Part shown: one piece after another, positions 8,874 to 16,488 of the stretch
Numbering within the stretch: position 1 is the stretch's first letter
Layout of the letters: each line of letters opens with the position of its first letter
NCBI RefSeq assembly: GCF_028746185.1
Contig: NZ_JAQIVH010000027.1
Location: 124,001-188,000 of the forward strand
Length of the DNA stretch: 64,000 nt
Origin: Paenibacillus_E qinlingensis
GTDB taxonomy: Bacteria > Bacillota > Bacilli > Paenibacillales > NBRC-103111
Reading direction: 5' to 3'
Translations under genes and position numbers: made by a program
Notes under the pieces: model-generated
Seen by the model: the letters and a program-made list of their open reading frames with translations, nothing else
What the model was told of the DNA's origin: nothing
The model's database searches: none

Positions 8874-8903
8874 TTGACAGGTCAAGCAGATAGATGGTAT
8901 AGT
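8874..8903 (+). promoter_or_regulatory. Sigma-A promoter of the cold-shock gene
   Basis: TTGACA (8874-8879), an 18-bp spacer and TATAGT (8898-8903). It gives a leader of roughly 65 nt before the ATG at 8975, as is common for cold-shock genes whose 5' UTR is temperature-sensitive. Confidence 0.7.
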
Positions 8904-8974
8904 CAAAATGTAAGGGTTTTCATTTTCTCGCTCTTATCATTTATATTTTTTAAAACGAAAGGATTGTGTACGAT

Positions 8975-9172
8975 ATGCAAGGTAAAGTGAAATGGTTTAA
9001 CGCAGAAAAAGGGTATGGTTTCATTGAGCGCGAAGATGGTGGAGATGTATTCGTTCATTTCTCAGCGATTCAGTCCGAAGGGTTCAAAACGCTAGACGAA
9101 GGTCAAGCTGTTGAGTTTGACATCGTAGAAGGCGCTCGCGGACCACAAGCTGCAAACGTAAGCAGACTATAA
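8975..9172 (+). CDS. Cold-shock protein, CspA/CspB family
   Basis: A 65-residue protein starting MQGKVKWFNAEKGYGFIE, with RNP1 (KGYGFIE) and RNP2 (VFVHFSAI), the single-stranded nucleic-acid-binding motifs of the OB-fold cold-shock family. It acts as an RNA chaperone. ATG 8975 is chosen because family members begin M-x-G-x-VKWFN; an in-frame start at 8966 would add three unusual residues. AAAGGA lies 11 bp upstream. It has its own promoter and terminator, so it is monocistronic. Confidence 0.95.
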   Translation: MQGKVKWFNAEKGYGFIEREDGGDVFVHFSAIQSEGFKTLDEGQAVEFDIVEGARGPQAANVSRL

Positions 9173-9218
9173 TTATCTTGGCACGTGTTGTGCCATTGCA
9201 TACACTAACCAACAAGAT

Positions 9219-9251
9219 CACCCTGGAGGAACTACTCTAGGGTGTTTTTTT
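9219..9251 (+). terminator. Terminator of the cold-shock gene
   Basis: CACCCTGGAG (9219-9228) pairs with CTCTAGGGTG (9235-9244), followed by seven T residues. Confidence 0.9.
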
Positions 9252-9281
9252 ATATTTTGCTAGAATGTTAGCTCGGTATTT

Positions 9282-9318
9282 AAAGGAATTATGAAGATGA
9301 AGTGGAATGTGGTATAAT
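9282..9318 (+). promoter_or_regulatory. hpf promoter region: candidate sigma-H site and extended -10 sigma-A site
   Basis: AAAGGAATT (9282-9290) matches the sigma-H -35 consensus RNAGGAWWW at all positions; 11 bp later GTGGAATGT (9302-9310) matches most of RNNGAATWW. Overlapping it is TGGTATAAT (9310-9318), an extended sigma-A -10. B. subtilis hpf (yvyD) is known to be under sigma-B and sigma-H, so growth-phase control is expected. Confidence 0.5.
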
Positions 9319-9344
9319 GTAAGCAGGAAGGGAGATGTTTAACT

Positions 9345-9893
9345 ATGGAAATTAGCATTCGCGGAGAACACCTTGAAGTTACTGAAGCCCTCGGAGACTA
9401 TGTCGACAAGAAGTTGAATAGACTAGAGAGGTATTTTGAAGCTCCCCTTACATCCGATGTACAAGTAAAGCTAAGTGTGGTTAAAGGTCTTCAAGCCATT
9501 GAAGTAAGCATCCCATTAACAGGCGTGCTACTGCGAGCAGAAGAACGCAACACCGATATGTACGCATCCATTGATTTGGTTGTGGACAAATTAGAGCGCC
9601 AAATTCGTAAGCACAAGACCAAAACGAATCGTAAAATCCGCCAAGATGGTGGCAAACGTGATTTGTTCAAGGTTGAAGTCGCGGCAGCTTCCTATATGGA
9701 AGAAGAAGAGGACTTCGAGCTCGTGCGTAACAAACGATTCAATTTGAAACCGATGGACGTGGAAGAAGCGATTCTCCAAATGAATATGGTGGGTCATAAC
9801 TTCTTTGTATTCTCGAACATGGAGACAGACACAGTCAATGTGGTCTACAAACGAGACGACGGTAAGTACGGTTTAATTGAACCAGCGATGTAA
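9345..9893 (+). CDS. hpf: Long-form ribosome hibernation promoting factor HPF
   Basis: A 182-residue protein with the N-terminal S30AE/YfiA domain (MEISIRGEHLEVTEALGDYVDKKL) and the C-terminal dimerisation domain of the long form (VRNKRFNLKPMDVEEAILQMNMVGHNFFVFSNMET). Long HPF dimerises 70S ribosomes into inactive 100S particles in stationary phase. The linker is Lys/Arg-rich. It sits directly upstream of secA as in Bacilli. ATG 9345 follows GGGAG by about 9 bp. Confidence 0.95.
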   Translation: MEISIRGEHLEVTEALGDYVDKKLNRLERYFEAPLTSDVQVKLSVVKGLQAIEVSIPLTGVLLRAEERNTDMYASIDLVVDKLERQIRKHKTKTNRKIRQDGGKRDLFKVEVAAASYMEEEEDFELVRNKRFNLKPMDVEEAILQMNMVGHNFFVFSNMETDTVNVVYKRDDGKYGLIEPAM

Positions 9894-9949
9894 TGCATAA
9901 ACAATTGCCTAATACATTCAATCAACATTCCTATACAAAATGATCAAGT

Positions 9950-9987
9950 GAGCTTAATTCGATATCATCGGATTAAGCTCTTTGCTT
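9950..9987 (+). terminator. Terminator of hpf
   Basis: GAGCTTAATTCG (9950-9961) pairs with CGGATTAAGCTC (9969-9980) with one mismatch, followed by TTTGCTTT. Confidence 0.8.
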
Positions 9988-10208
9988 TAAAATAAAAGAC
10001 TTTATAAGTTTCACATACTAATGTGACTTATATTTCTGGATAAACGCTCCCATCTTTGAAGGACGGCGTAGCCGTTTATTTCGGCACATGAAGTCATAAA
10101 CCTAGCTATGCATGTTAGCGGCCTCTCCATTTCATACTAAGAAAAACGAAAAGCATGGTTTTTAAGTCCTATTTCTATAGGTTTTAGAAGGAAGGGAATG
10201 CTCGTTTG
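9988..10208. other. Structured spacer between hpf and secA
   Basis: No gene is seen. TATAAGT plus CACAT (10003-10016, two bulged T) pairs with ATGTGACTTATA (10021-10032) around an ACTA loop. Further on ATAAACG (10040-10046) can pair with CGTTTAT (10073-10079), while ACGGC-GTA-GCCGT (10063-10075) is a competing hairpin sharing bases with it. I could not match it to a riboswitch class. Confidence 0.4.
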
Positions 10209-10238
10209 TTGCGACAAGACTGTCATAAGTGGTACAAT
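10209..10238 (+). promoter_or_regulatory. Sigma-A-like promoter of secA-prfB
   Basis: TTGCGA (10209-10214), an 18-bp spacer and TACAAT (10233-10238), about 35 bp before the secA ATG at 10274. Confidence 0.5.
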
Positions 10239-10273
10239 TTAAGGATACGAACGCAAGGGAAAGGGGTTCACCG

Positions 10274-12793
10274 ATGCTAGGACTAGTGAAGAAAATTTTT
10301 GGTGATTCCAATGAACGGGAGATTAAACGGATGCTTAAGGCCGTTGACTACATCAACGAGCTTGAAGCCAGCATTAAACCGCTGACCGATGAACAGTTAA
10401 AAGGGAAAACAATCGAGTTCAGAGAACGTCTTGAGAAGGGCGAAGAAATCGATGATTTATTGCCAGAAGCTTTTGCAGTAGTTAGAGAAGCAGGTATTCG
10501 TGTACTAGGAAAACGTCATTATGACGTTCAACTTATCGGGGGTATGGTGCTGCACGAAGGCCGTATCGCAGAGATGAGAACAGGGGAAGGGAAAACGTTA
10601 GTTGGAACACTTCCTGTTTATTTGAATGCTTTGCTTGGTAAAGGCGTACACGTTGTTACCGTCAATGACTATTTGGCACAGCGGGATAGCGGGGAAATGG
10701 GTCAAATTTATGAGTTCCTCGGCTTAACCGTTGGGGTTAACTTGCATGACTTGTCTCATGAAGAGAAGCAAGCAGCTTATGCTTGTGATATTACGTATGG
10801 AACGAATAATGAATACGGGTTTGACTACCTGCGTGACAACATGGTGCTGTACAAAGAGCAGATGGTTCAACGTCCGCTTTACTATGCGGTCATCGATGAG
10901 GTCGATTCCATTCTAGTCGATGAAGCGAGAACGCCATTGATCATTTCTGGACAAGCTGCGAAATCGACAGACATGTACTTTACGGCCGATCGTTTTGTTT
11001 CGACGCTGAAAGAAGAAGAGGATTACACGATTGATATCAAAGTGCGTGCTGTCGCGTTAACGGAAGATGGCGTGGCGAAAGGTGAGCGAGCTTTTGGTAT
11101 TGAGAACTTATTTGATCATCAAAACGTAAACATCAACCACCACATCACACAAGCGCTCAAAGCTCGTTTCATTATGAAACGTGACGTGGACTACGTTGTT
11201 CAAGAAGAAGAAGTTATGATCGTTGATGAATTTACGGGTCGTATCATGACGGGCCGTCGTTATAGTGATGGGTTGCACCAAGCCATTGAGGCGAAAGAGC
11301 AGCTGAAAGTTCAGAATGAGAGCATGACACTCGCTACGATTACGTTCCAGAACTATTTCCGTATGTACCGCAAACTAGCGGGAATGACGGGAACAGCGAA
11401 GACGGAAGAAGAAGAGTTGAAGAAAATTTACGGCCTTGAAGTTATTATCGTGCCGACGAACCGTCCAATGATTCGTAAGGATCTGCCGGATGTGGTGTAT
11501 AAGTCAGAGAACGGTAAGTTCAGAGCTGTCGTAGAGCAAATCCTGGAACGCCATAAGCTGAATCAGCCGGTGCTTGTCGGTACGGTATCGATCGAGAACT
11601 CAGAGCGACTTTCCGAGTTGCTGAAGAAGAAAGGTGTTCAACATAAAGTACTGAATGCCAAGTATCATGCCGAAGAAGCGGAAATCGTTTCACGTGCAGG
11701 TCAACCCGGATCCGTTACGATTGCAACGAACATGGCGGGTCGTGGTACGGACATTGTGCTTGGTCAAGGCGTACATGATGCTGGCGGTTTGCATATCATA
11801 GGTACTGAACGTCATGAGAGCAGACGAATCGATAATCAGCTGCGTGGACGCGCAGGACGTCAAGGTGACCCTGGTTCCTCACAATTCTACCTTTCTCTTG
11901 AAGATGAGTTGATGAAACGATTCGGCGCTGAAAATATTATGGCGATGATGGATCGTCTCGGAATGGAAGAAGATCAACCAATTGAAAGCAAATTGATCTC
12001 CCGTGCCGTGGAATCCGCGCAAAAACGCGTTGAGGGTAACAACTTCGATGTACGTAAAGTCGTCCTTCAATATGACGATGTCATGAATCAACAACGTGAA
12101 ATTATATATAAACAGCGCCGCGAGTTGCTGGAGTCCGAGAATATCCGTGAAGTCATCGAAGGTATGATCGGCGCAGTAATCGAGCGCATCGTGAAAGCAC
12201 ACTGTCCAGAAGAAACAATCCCAGAAGAGTGGGAACTGCAAGAAGTTGCGAACTTTGTGAACAACAACTTGCTGCATGACGATGCACAAATTACGGATCA
12301 AACCATTTGGGGTAAAGAGCAAGATGAGATCATTGAGCTGATCAAAGATCTTGTGAGCAAACGGTATGATGAGCGTGAAACGGAAATTGGCGCAGAGTTT
12401 ATGCGTGAGTTTGAGAAAGTTGTAGCGCTCCGTGCAGTAGATAGCAAATGGATGGATCATATTGATGCAATGGATCAGCTTCGCCAAGGTATTCACTTGC
12501 GTGCATACGGCGGTACAGATCCACTTCGTGAGTACCAATTCGAAGGCTTCGAGATGTTCCAAGAGATGATCGATAACATTCGTGAAGAAGTCGCGATGTA
12601 CATCATGAAAGCACACGTACAGAGCAACCTGGAGCGCCAAGCGGTAGCAGAAGGTCAGGCTGTTGACACGAAGAATGAAGCAGGCGGCAAAAAACCGCTA
12701 GTACGCGATGAAGAGCAGCGTATTGGACGCAACGACCCATGCCCATGCGGCAGCGGTAAGAAGTTCAAGCAGTGCCATGGTCAAGGCATGTAA
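10274..12793 (+). CDS. secA: Preprotein translocase ATPase SecA
   Basis: An 839-residue SecA that drives Sec-dependent export through SecYEG. Seen: MRTGEGKTL (Walker A), VIDEVDSILVDEARTPLIISG (Walker B/DEVD), the preprotein cross-linking region, motif TNMAGRGTDI and the helicase motif QLRGRAGRQGD, and a C-terminal zinc-binding SEC-C tail NDPCPCGSGKKFKQCHG. ATG 10274 is preferred (AAGGGG 7 bp upstream; MLGLVKKIFGD is the usual start); the longer frame from 10229 would begin inside the promoter. Size is as in B. subtilis SecA. prfB follows 66 bp later. Confidence 0.97.
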   Translation: MLGLVKKIFGDSNEREIKRMLKAVDYINELEASIKPLTDEQLKGKTIEFRERLEKGEEIDDLLPEAFAVVREAGIRVLGKRHYDVQLIGGMVLHEGRIAEMRTGEGKTLVGTLPVYLNALLGKGVHVVTVNDYLAQRDSGEMGQIYEFLGLTVGVNLHDLSHEEKQAAYACDITYGTNNEYGFDYLRDNMVLYKEQMVQRPLYYAVIDEVDSILVDEARTPLIISGQAAKSTDMYFTADRFVSTLKEEEDYTIDIKVRAVALTEDGVAKGERAFGIENLFDHQNVNINHHITQALKARFIMKRDVDYVVQEEEVMIVDEFTGRIMTGRRYSDGLHQAIEAKEQLKVQNESMTLATITFQNYFRMYRKLAGMTGTAKTEEEELKKIYGLEVIIVPTNRPMIRKDLPDVVYKSENGKFRAVVEQILERHKLNQPVLVGTVSIENSERLSELLKKKGVQHKVLNAKYHAEEAEIVSRAGQPGSVTIATNMAGRGTDIVLGQGVHDAGGLHIIGTERHESRRIDNQLRGRAGRQGDPGSSQFYLSLEDELMKRFGAENIMAMMDRLGMEEDQPIESKLISRAVESAQKRVEGNNFDVRKVVLQYDDVMNQQREIIYKQRRELLESENIREVIEGMIGAVIERIVKAHCPEETIPEEWELQEVANFVNNNLLHDDAQITDQTIWGKEQDEIIELIKDLVSKRYDERETEIGAEFMREFEKVVALRAVDSKWMDHIDAMDQLRQGIHLRAYGGTDPLREYQFEGFEMFQEMIDNIREEVAMYIMKAHVQSNLERQAVAEGQAVDTKNEAGGKKPLVRDEEQRIGRNDPCPCGSGKKFKQCHGQGM

Positions 12794-12859
12794 GCGACTT
12801 AACAACCGACTTAACAACTTGTCTAGGTACATGCAAGCAGAATAAACGAGGTGTACGAC

Positions 12860-13973
12860 ATGCTAGAACCAGAAGTTAAACAAGACTTAAGAGAAACAGC
12901 GAAGCGACTAACCGAATTACGGGGGTCTCTTTGACTTAGATCATAAGCTAGAAGCCATCGGGGATTTCGAGGAAAAAATGGGTGCGCCAGACTTCTGGGA
13001 CGATAATGAACGTGCCCAGAAGACGATCGCCGAGCTCAATGTGATTAAGAGTGTCGTAGATGAGTTCCAAGGATTCACGAACACATTCGAGGATATTCAG
13101 GTCATGGTCGAACTCGAGGAAGAAGAGAGCGATGCGGGTCTTGTCAAAGACATCGAAACCGGCATCGCGGCGCTCGTCAAGAAGCTCGAATCCTTCGAGC
13201 TTGGTTTGCTGCTCAATCAGCCGTACGACCGGCTGAATGCGATTCTAGAGCTGCATCCAGGCGCCGGCGGCACGGAGTCGCAGGACTGGGCAGAGATGCT
13301 GCTGCGGATGTACCGCCGCTGGGCGGAGAAGCGGGGCTACAAAGTCGAGGTACTCGACTATTTGCCCGGCGACGAAGCCGGCGTGAAGAGTGTCACGCTG
13401 CAGATCACAGGCTTCAACGCCTACGGCTACTTGAAGGCAGAGAAGGGCGTGCACCGGCTCGTCCGGATCTCGCCGTTCGACGCCTCTGGCCGTCGTCACA
13501 CTTCGTTCGCATCGTGTGACGTGATGCCAGAGATCGAAGACGACACAGACGTGGGCGAGATCCGCTCCGAGGATCTCAAGATCGATACGTACCGCGCAAG
13601 CGGCGCCGGCGGTCAGCACATCAACACCACGGACTCGGCTGTGCGGATTACGCACATTCCGACTGGCGTCGTGGTGAGCTGTCAGCAAGAGCGCTCGCAG
13701 ATCAAGAACCGCGAGAAAGCGATGAAAATGCTTCGCTCCAAGCTCTATGAGCGGAAGATCGAAGAGCAATTGAAGCACCTAGCCGAGATTCGCGGCGAGC
13801 AGTCGGATATTGCGTGGGGCAGCCAGATTCGCTCCTACGTTTTCCATCCGTACAGCATGGTGAAGGATCATAGAACCTCCGCTGAGACGGGGAACATTGG
13901 AGCGGTCATGGACGGCGACCTTGATGCCTTTATCGACGCGTATCTGCGCCATCAAATACGGAAGCCAGAGTAA
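12860..13973 (+). CDS. prfB: Peptide chain release factor 2, made by programmed +1 frameshift
   Basis: The first 24 codons (from ATG 12860) end at an in-frame TGA at 12932-12934. The surrounding CGGGGGTCTCTTTGAC is the classical RF2 autoregulatory site: a Shine-Dalgarno-like GGGGG, then CTT TGA C. A +1 slip on CTT puts GAC at 12933 in frame and gives a ~370-residue protein. The main frame contains the stop-codon-reading loop SPFDASGRRHTSF and the GGQ catalytic motif GAGGQHINTTDSAVRITH. Low RF2 slows termination at UGA and favours the shift, so the gene senses its own product. The region 13180-13680 is markedly GC-richer than its surroundings. Frame-blind annotation would start the gene falsely at 12978. 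Confidence 0.96.
12921..12935 (+). promoter_or_regulatory. RF2 programmed frameshift site
   Basis: GGGGG (12921-12925), CTT (12929-12931) and TGA (12932-12934) followed by C: spacing matches the E. coli and Bacillus prfB recoding signal. Confidence 0.95.
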
Positions 13974-14035
13974 GCCTGCCACAAGCCAAGCAAGCTGATT
14001 TGCCGAGCTGTGCATGGTTCACGTCATAAACGTTG

Positions 14036-14064
14036 ATCCTACACCTATTAGGTGTAGGATTTTT
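14036..14064 (+). terminator. Terminator of secA-prfB
   Basis: Perfect 10-bp stem ATCCTACACC (14036-14045) / GGTGTAGGAT (14051-14060), loop TATTA, then TTTT. Confidence 0.92.
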
Positions 14065-14092
14065 CATGTAAACGAACAAAGGAGGACCACGG

Positions 14093-14962
14093 GTGTCCAG
14101 AAGAGAACCGCGAATCACAATGGGAAGTCCCACGCATACCGTTTTCGAATATATATTACTAATCGTTGGTTCGTTGATCATGGCAGCGAGCTTTAACAGC
14201 TTTCTGAACCCGAACCGAATCGCAACAGGCGGGGTCTCGGGGATTTCAACCATTTTGCAGGAAGTCACCCAAATAAACCCGGCGTACACACAGTGGGCGC
14301 TCAATATTCCGATTTTACTATTAGCACTATGGCTGCTTGGGAAGAAATTCGGCATTAAAGCGATCGTAGGATCGGTTATTTTCCCATTCTGCGTACTTAT
14401 CACCAGTCATTTAGGCGTACCTACACACAATCCGCTGCTAGCTGCTGTATATGGAGGCATCGGCGTGGGTTTAGGTCTGGGGATCGTTTTTAAAGGGCGC
14501 GGCTCCACAGGTGGACTGGGGTTGGCAGCACAACTATTGCATAAATACTCCGGCTTAAGCCTTGGCTTATCGGTTGCCATATTCGATGGACTTGTCATCA
14601 TCAGCTCTGCCCTGGTATTTACCCCAGAGAATGCGCTGTACGGGATGATCGGCTTATTCGTCACCACCAAGACGATTGATATCGTGCAGCTCGGCTTTAA
14701 CTATGCCAAGGTAGCCTTTATTATTTCAGATCATACGGATGCCATACGGAAGGCGATTTTGTACGATTTGGATCGCGGGTTAACCGAACTTAGCGGATCG
14801 GGTGGATTTACGGGGGAATCGCGAACGGTCATGATGGTGGTCGTGAAACAGAATGAAGTCAGTCGATTAAAAACACTCGTGCAATCTGTGGATCCACAGG
14901 CTTTTGTAATTTTGAGTGAAACGAATGAAGTGTTGGGAGAAGGGTTTAAGCGCCATGCATAG
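14093..14962 (+). CDS. YitT family membrane protein (DUF161 + DUF2179)
   Basis: A 289-residue protein with five to six hydrophobic segments in the first ~190 residues, the family motif NPNRIATGGVSGISTIL near residue 45, and a C-terminal cytosolic DUF2179 domain (SGSGGFTGESRTVMMVVV). Homologues are YitT, YvjA, YpjC and YqfU of B. subtilis; the transported substrate, if any, is unknown. The GTG at 14093 has AAAGGAGG 7 bp upstream. A YitT-family gene near prfB also fits the Bacilli neighbourhood. It is flanked by terminators and so is monocistronic. Confidence 0.88.
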   Translation: MSRREPRITMGSPTHTVFEYILLIVGSLIMAASFNSFLNPNRIATGGVSGISTILQEVTQINPAYTQWALNIPILLLALWLLGKKFGIKAIVGSVIFPFCVLITSHLGVPTHNPLLAAVYGGIGVGLGLGIVFKGRGSTGGLGLAAQLLHKYSGLSLGLSVAIFDGLVIISSALVFTPENALYGMIGLFVTTKTIDIVQLGFNYAKVAFIISDHTDAIRKAILYDLDRGLTELSGSGGFTGESRTVMMVVVKQNEVSRLKTLVQSVDPQAFVILSETNEVLGEGFKRHA

Positions 14963-14966
14963 TAGA

Positions 14967-15004
14967 GGACCGTCAGGAGAATGAATACCTGATGGTCCTT
15001 TTTT
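14967..15004 (+). terminator. Terminator of the YitT-family gene
   Basis: GGACCGTCAGG (14967-14977) pairs with CCTGATGGTCC (14988-14998) with one wobble, followed by six T residues. The T-run merges into a perfect DnaA box. Confidence 0.9.
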
Positions 15005-15192
15005 GTGGATAACTTGTTGGCAATCTGTGCGCAATCCTATGACTTATACACAATGCCTGTGTACAAATGTGCATAACTTGAGGGTAGCTAACATAATTTG
15101 CCTTCTGACTATAGTCTTTGGGATAATGAGTAGGGCTAAGTGCATTGGCAACGGAAGAAGCGATGGCGGCGATTAAGATTTTTTTATGCACG
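15004..15192. promoter_or_regulatory. Second, looser group of DnaA-like boxes
   Basis: TGTGGATAA (15004-15012, perfect on minus), TTATACACA (15044-15052), TGTGCATAA (15068-15076) and TTATGCACG (15184-15192) fit TTATNCACA with at most one mismatch. The stretch 15005-15340 holds no supported gene; a minus-strand frame over it looks non-coding. Confidence 0.4.
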
Positions 15193-15341
15193 ACTTGCGA
15201 AAATTGATGCATAATGTGCATATAACTCGATATAGTCAGACTATTCAGTTAACTAAAATCAATTCAATTTTACCGAATAAAAGCCTTGAAATACCTTGCT
15301 AAATAGCAATTTCGGCCAAAGTCAGAGCGCAAAAAAATTCA

Positions 15342-15376
15342 TTGAATTATTATGTATACGAATGTATAATAATACA
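15342..15376 (+). promoter_or_regulatory. argC promoter with paired ARG boxes (ArgR/AhrC operator)
   Basis: Sigma-A promoter TTGAAT (15342-15347), 17-bp spacer, TATAAT (15365-15370). Two ARG-box-like 14-mers overlap it: TGAATTATTATGTA (15343-15356) and TGTATAATAATACA (15363-15376). Their centres are 20 bp apart, about two helical turns, as for boxes bound by one ArgR hexamer. One covers the -35 and the other the -10, which predicts arginine-dependent repression. Confidence 0.7.
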
Positions 15377-15407
15377 TATATTTTCGGAACATCGGGAGGT
15401 CATGGGA

Positions 15408-16457
15408 ATGAGTCAAAGTATTAGAGCGGCTATTATTGGAGCGACAGGGTATGGTGGTGCGGAATTGATTCGTCTTTTGCAGGCGCATCCACTTGTACAG
15501 ATTACATCCGTTATTTCAACTTCGAATGCAGGCGCGCCGTTGGCGGAGCATTTTCCGCATTTGCAGGAAATCGTTGTAGATATTCTCGATGTTCTTGATG
15601 TTGAGTTGATCGCAGGCAAAGCAGACGTTGTGTTTCTAGCTACTCCGGCAGGCGTGAGCGCGGGACTTTCGCCTAAATTGATTGAGGCGGGCCTGAAGGT
15701 GATTGATATTTCGGGAGATTTGAGACTGAAGTCCGCTAGCGACTATGAAAAATGGTATAAAAAACCGGCCGCTTCAGAAGAAGCTTTGGCGCGTTCGATC
15801 TACGGTCTATCCGAGGTATTCGGGGACGAAGTGAAGGGCAGCGATCTGATCGCCAATCCAGGCTGTTACCCAACAGCGACGCTGCTAGGACTTATTCCTG
15901 CAGTTGAAGCAGGATGGATTGATCCAGCCACGATTATCATTGATGCGAAATCTGGTGTATCCGGTGCGGGTCGAGGTCTGGGCCTGGGCACACACTACTC
16001 GGAAGTAAATGAGAATTTAACGGCTTACAAAATAAATAAACATCAACACATCCCAGAAATTGAGCAAGCGCTGAGTCGCATTGCAGGGAAACCAGTTGTG
16101 ACGACGTTTACGACGCACCTTGTGCCGATGACACGTGGAATTATGGCGACGATGTACGCCACGCTAACAGGTGAACATACAGCTGAAGAGTTTATCGAGA
16201 AGTATCGTCAGTACTATGAAGGCCGCAAGTTCGTACGGATTCGTCCACTTGGCAAATATCCTTCCACGAAGGAAGTTATGGGCTCGAACTACTGTGATAT
16301 CGGCTTCGCGGTGGATGAGCGTACAGGGCGTGTAACAATCGTGTCGGTTATCGACAATGTTGTGAAGGGCGCTGCCGGTCAAGCGATTCAGAATTTAAAT
16401 ATTATGCAAGGCTGGGACGAAACGACAGGGTTGTTGTTCGCACCGGTATATCCATAA
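15408..16457 (+). CDS. argC: N-acetyl-gamma-glutamyl-phosphate reductase ArgC
   Basis: A 349-residue NADPH-dependent reductase, third step of arginine synthesis. Seen: AAIIGATGYGGAELIRLL (Rossmann), the catalytic cysteine in NPGCYPTATLLGL, GVSGAGRG and a late HLVPMTRGI. ATG 15408 is chosen because GGGAGG lies 8 bp upstream; the frame also runs from a TTG at 15342, but that is the -35 of the promoter, and ATG 15402 is too close to the ribosome site. First gene of the arg cluster. Confidence 0.95.
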   Translation: MSQSIRAAIIGATGYGGAELIRLLQAHPLVQITSVISTSNAGAPLAEHFPHLQEIVVDILDVLDVELIAGKADVVFLATPAGVSAGLSPKLIEAGLKVIDISGDLRLKSASDYEKWYKKPAASEEALARSIYGLSEVFGDEVKGSDLIANPGCYPTATLLGLIPAVEAGWIDPATIIIDAKSGVSGAGRGLGLGTHYSEVNENLTAYKINKHQHIPEIEQALSRIAGKPVVTTFTTHLVPMTRGIMATMYATLTGEHTAEEFIEKYRQYYEGRKFVRIRPLGKYPSTKEVMGSNYCDIGFAVDERTGRVTIVSVIDNVVKGAAGQAIQNLNIMQGWDETTGLLFAPVYP

Positions 16458-16488
16458 CAAGAAGATGAGGATAGGTGAGTAGACGACC

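Noticed and set aside
8760..8990. 76-codon frame upstream of the cold-shock gene
   Set aside because: Runs through DnaA boxes and the sigma-A promoter and overlaps the cold-shock start; no ribosome site.
9988..10208. Riboswitch before secA
   Set aside because: I compared the segment with the c-di-GMP, c-di-AMP, TPP, SAM, purine and guanidine core motifs as I know them; none fits, so only structure is reported.
11879..12640. 253-codon antisense frame over secA
   Set aside because: Phe/His/Cys-rich shadow of conserved SecA.
14973..15221. 82-codon minus-strand frame before argC
   Set aside because: Covers a terminator and DnaA-like boxes; composition not protein-like.
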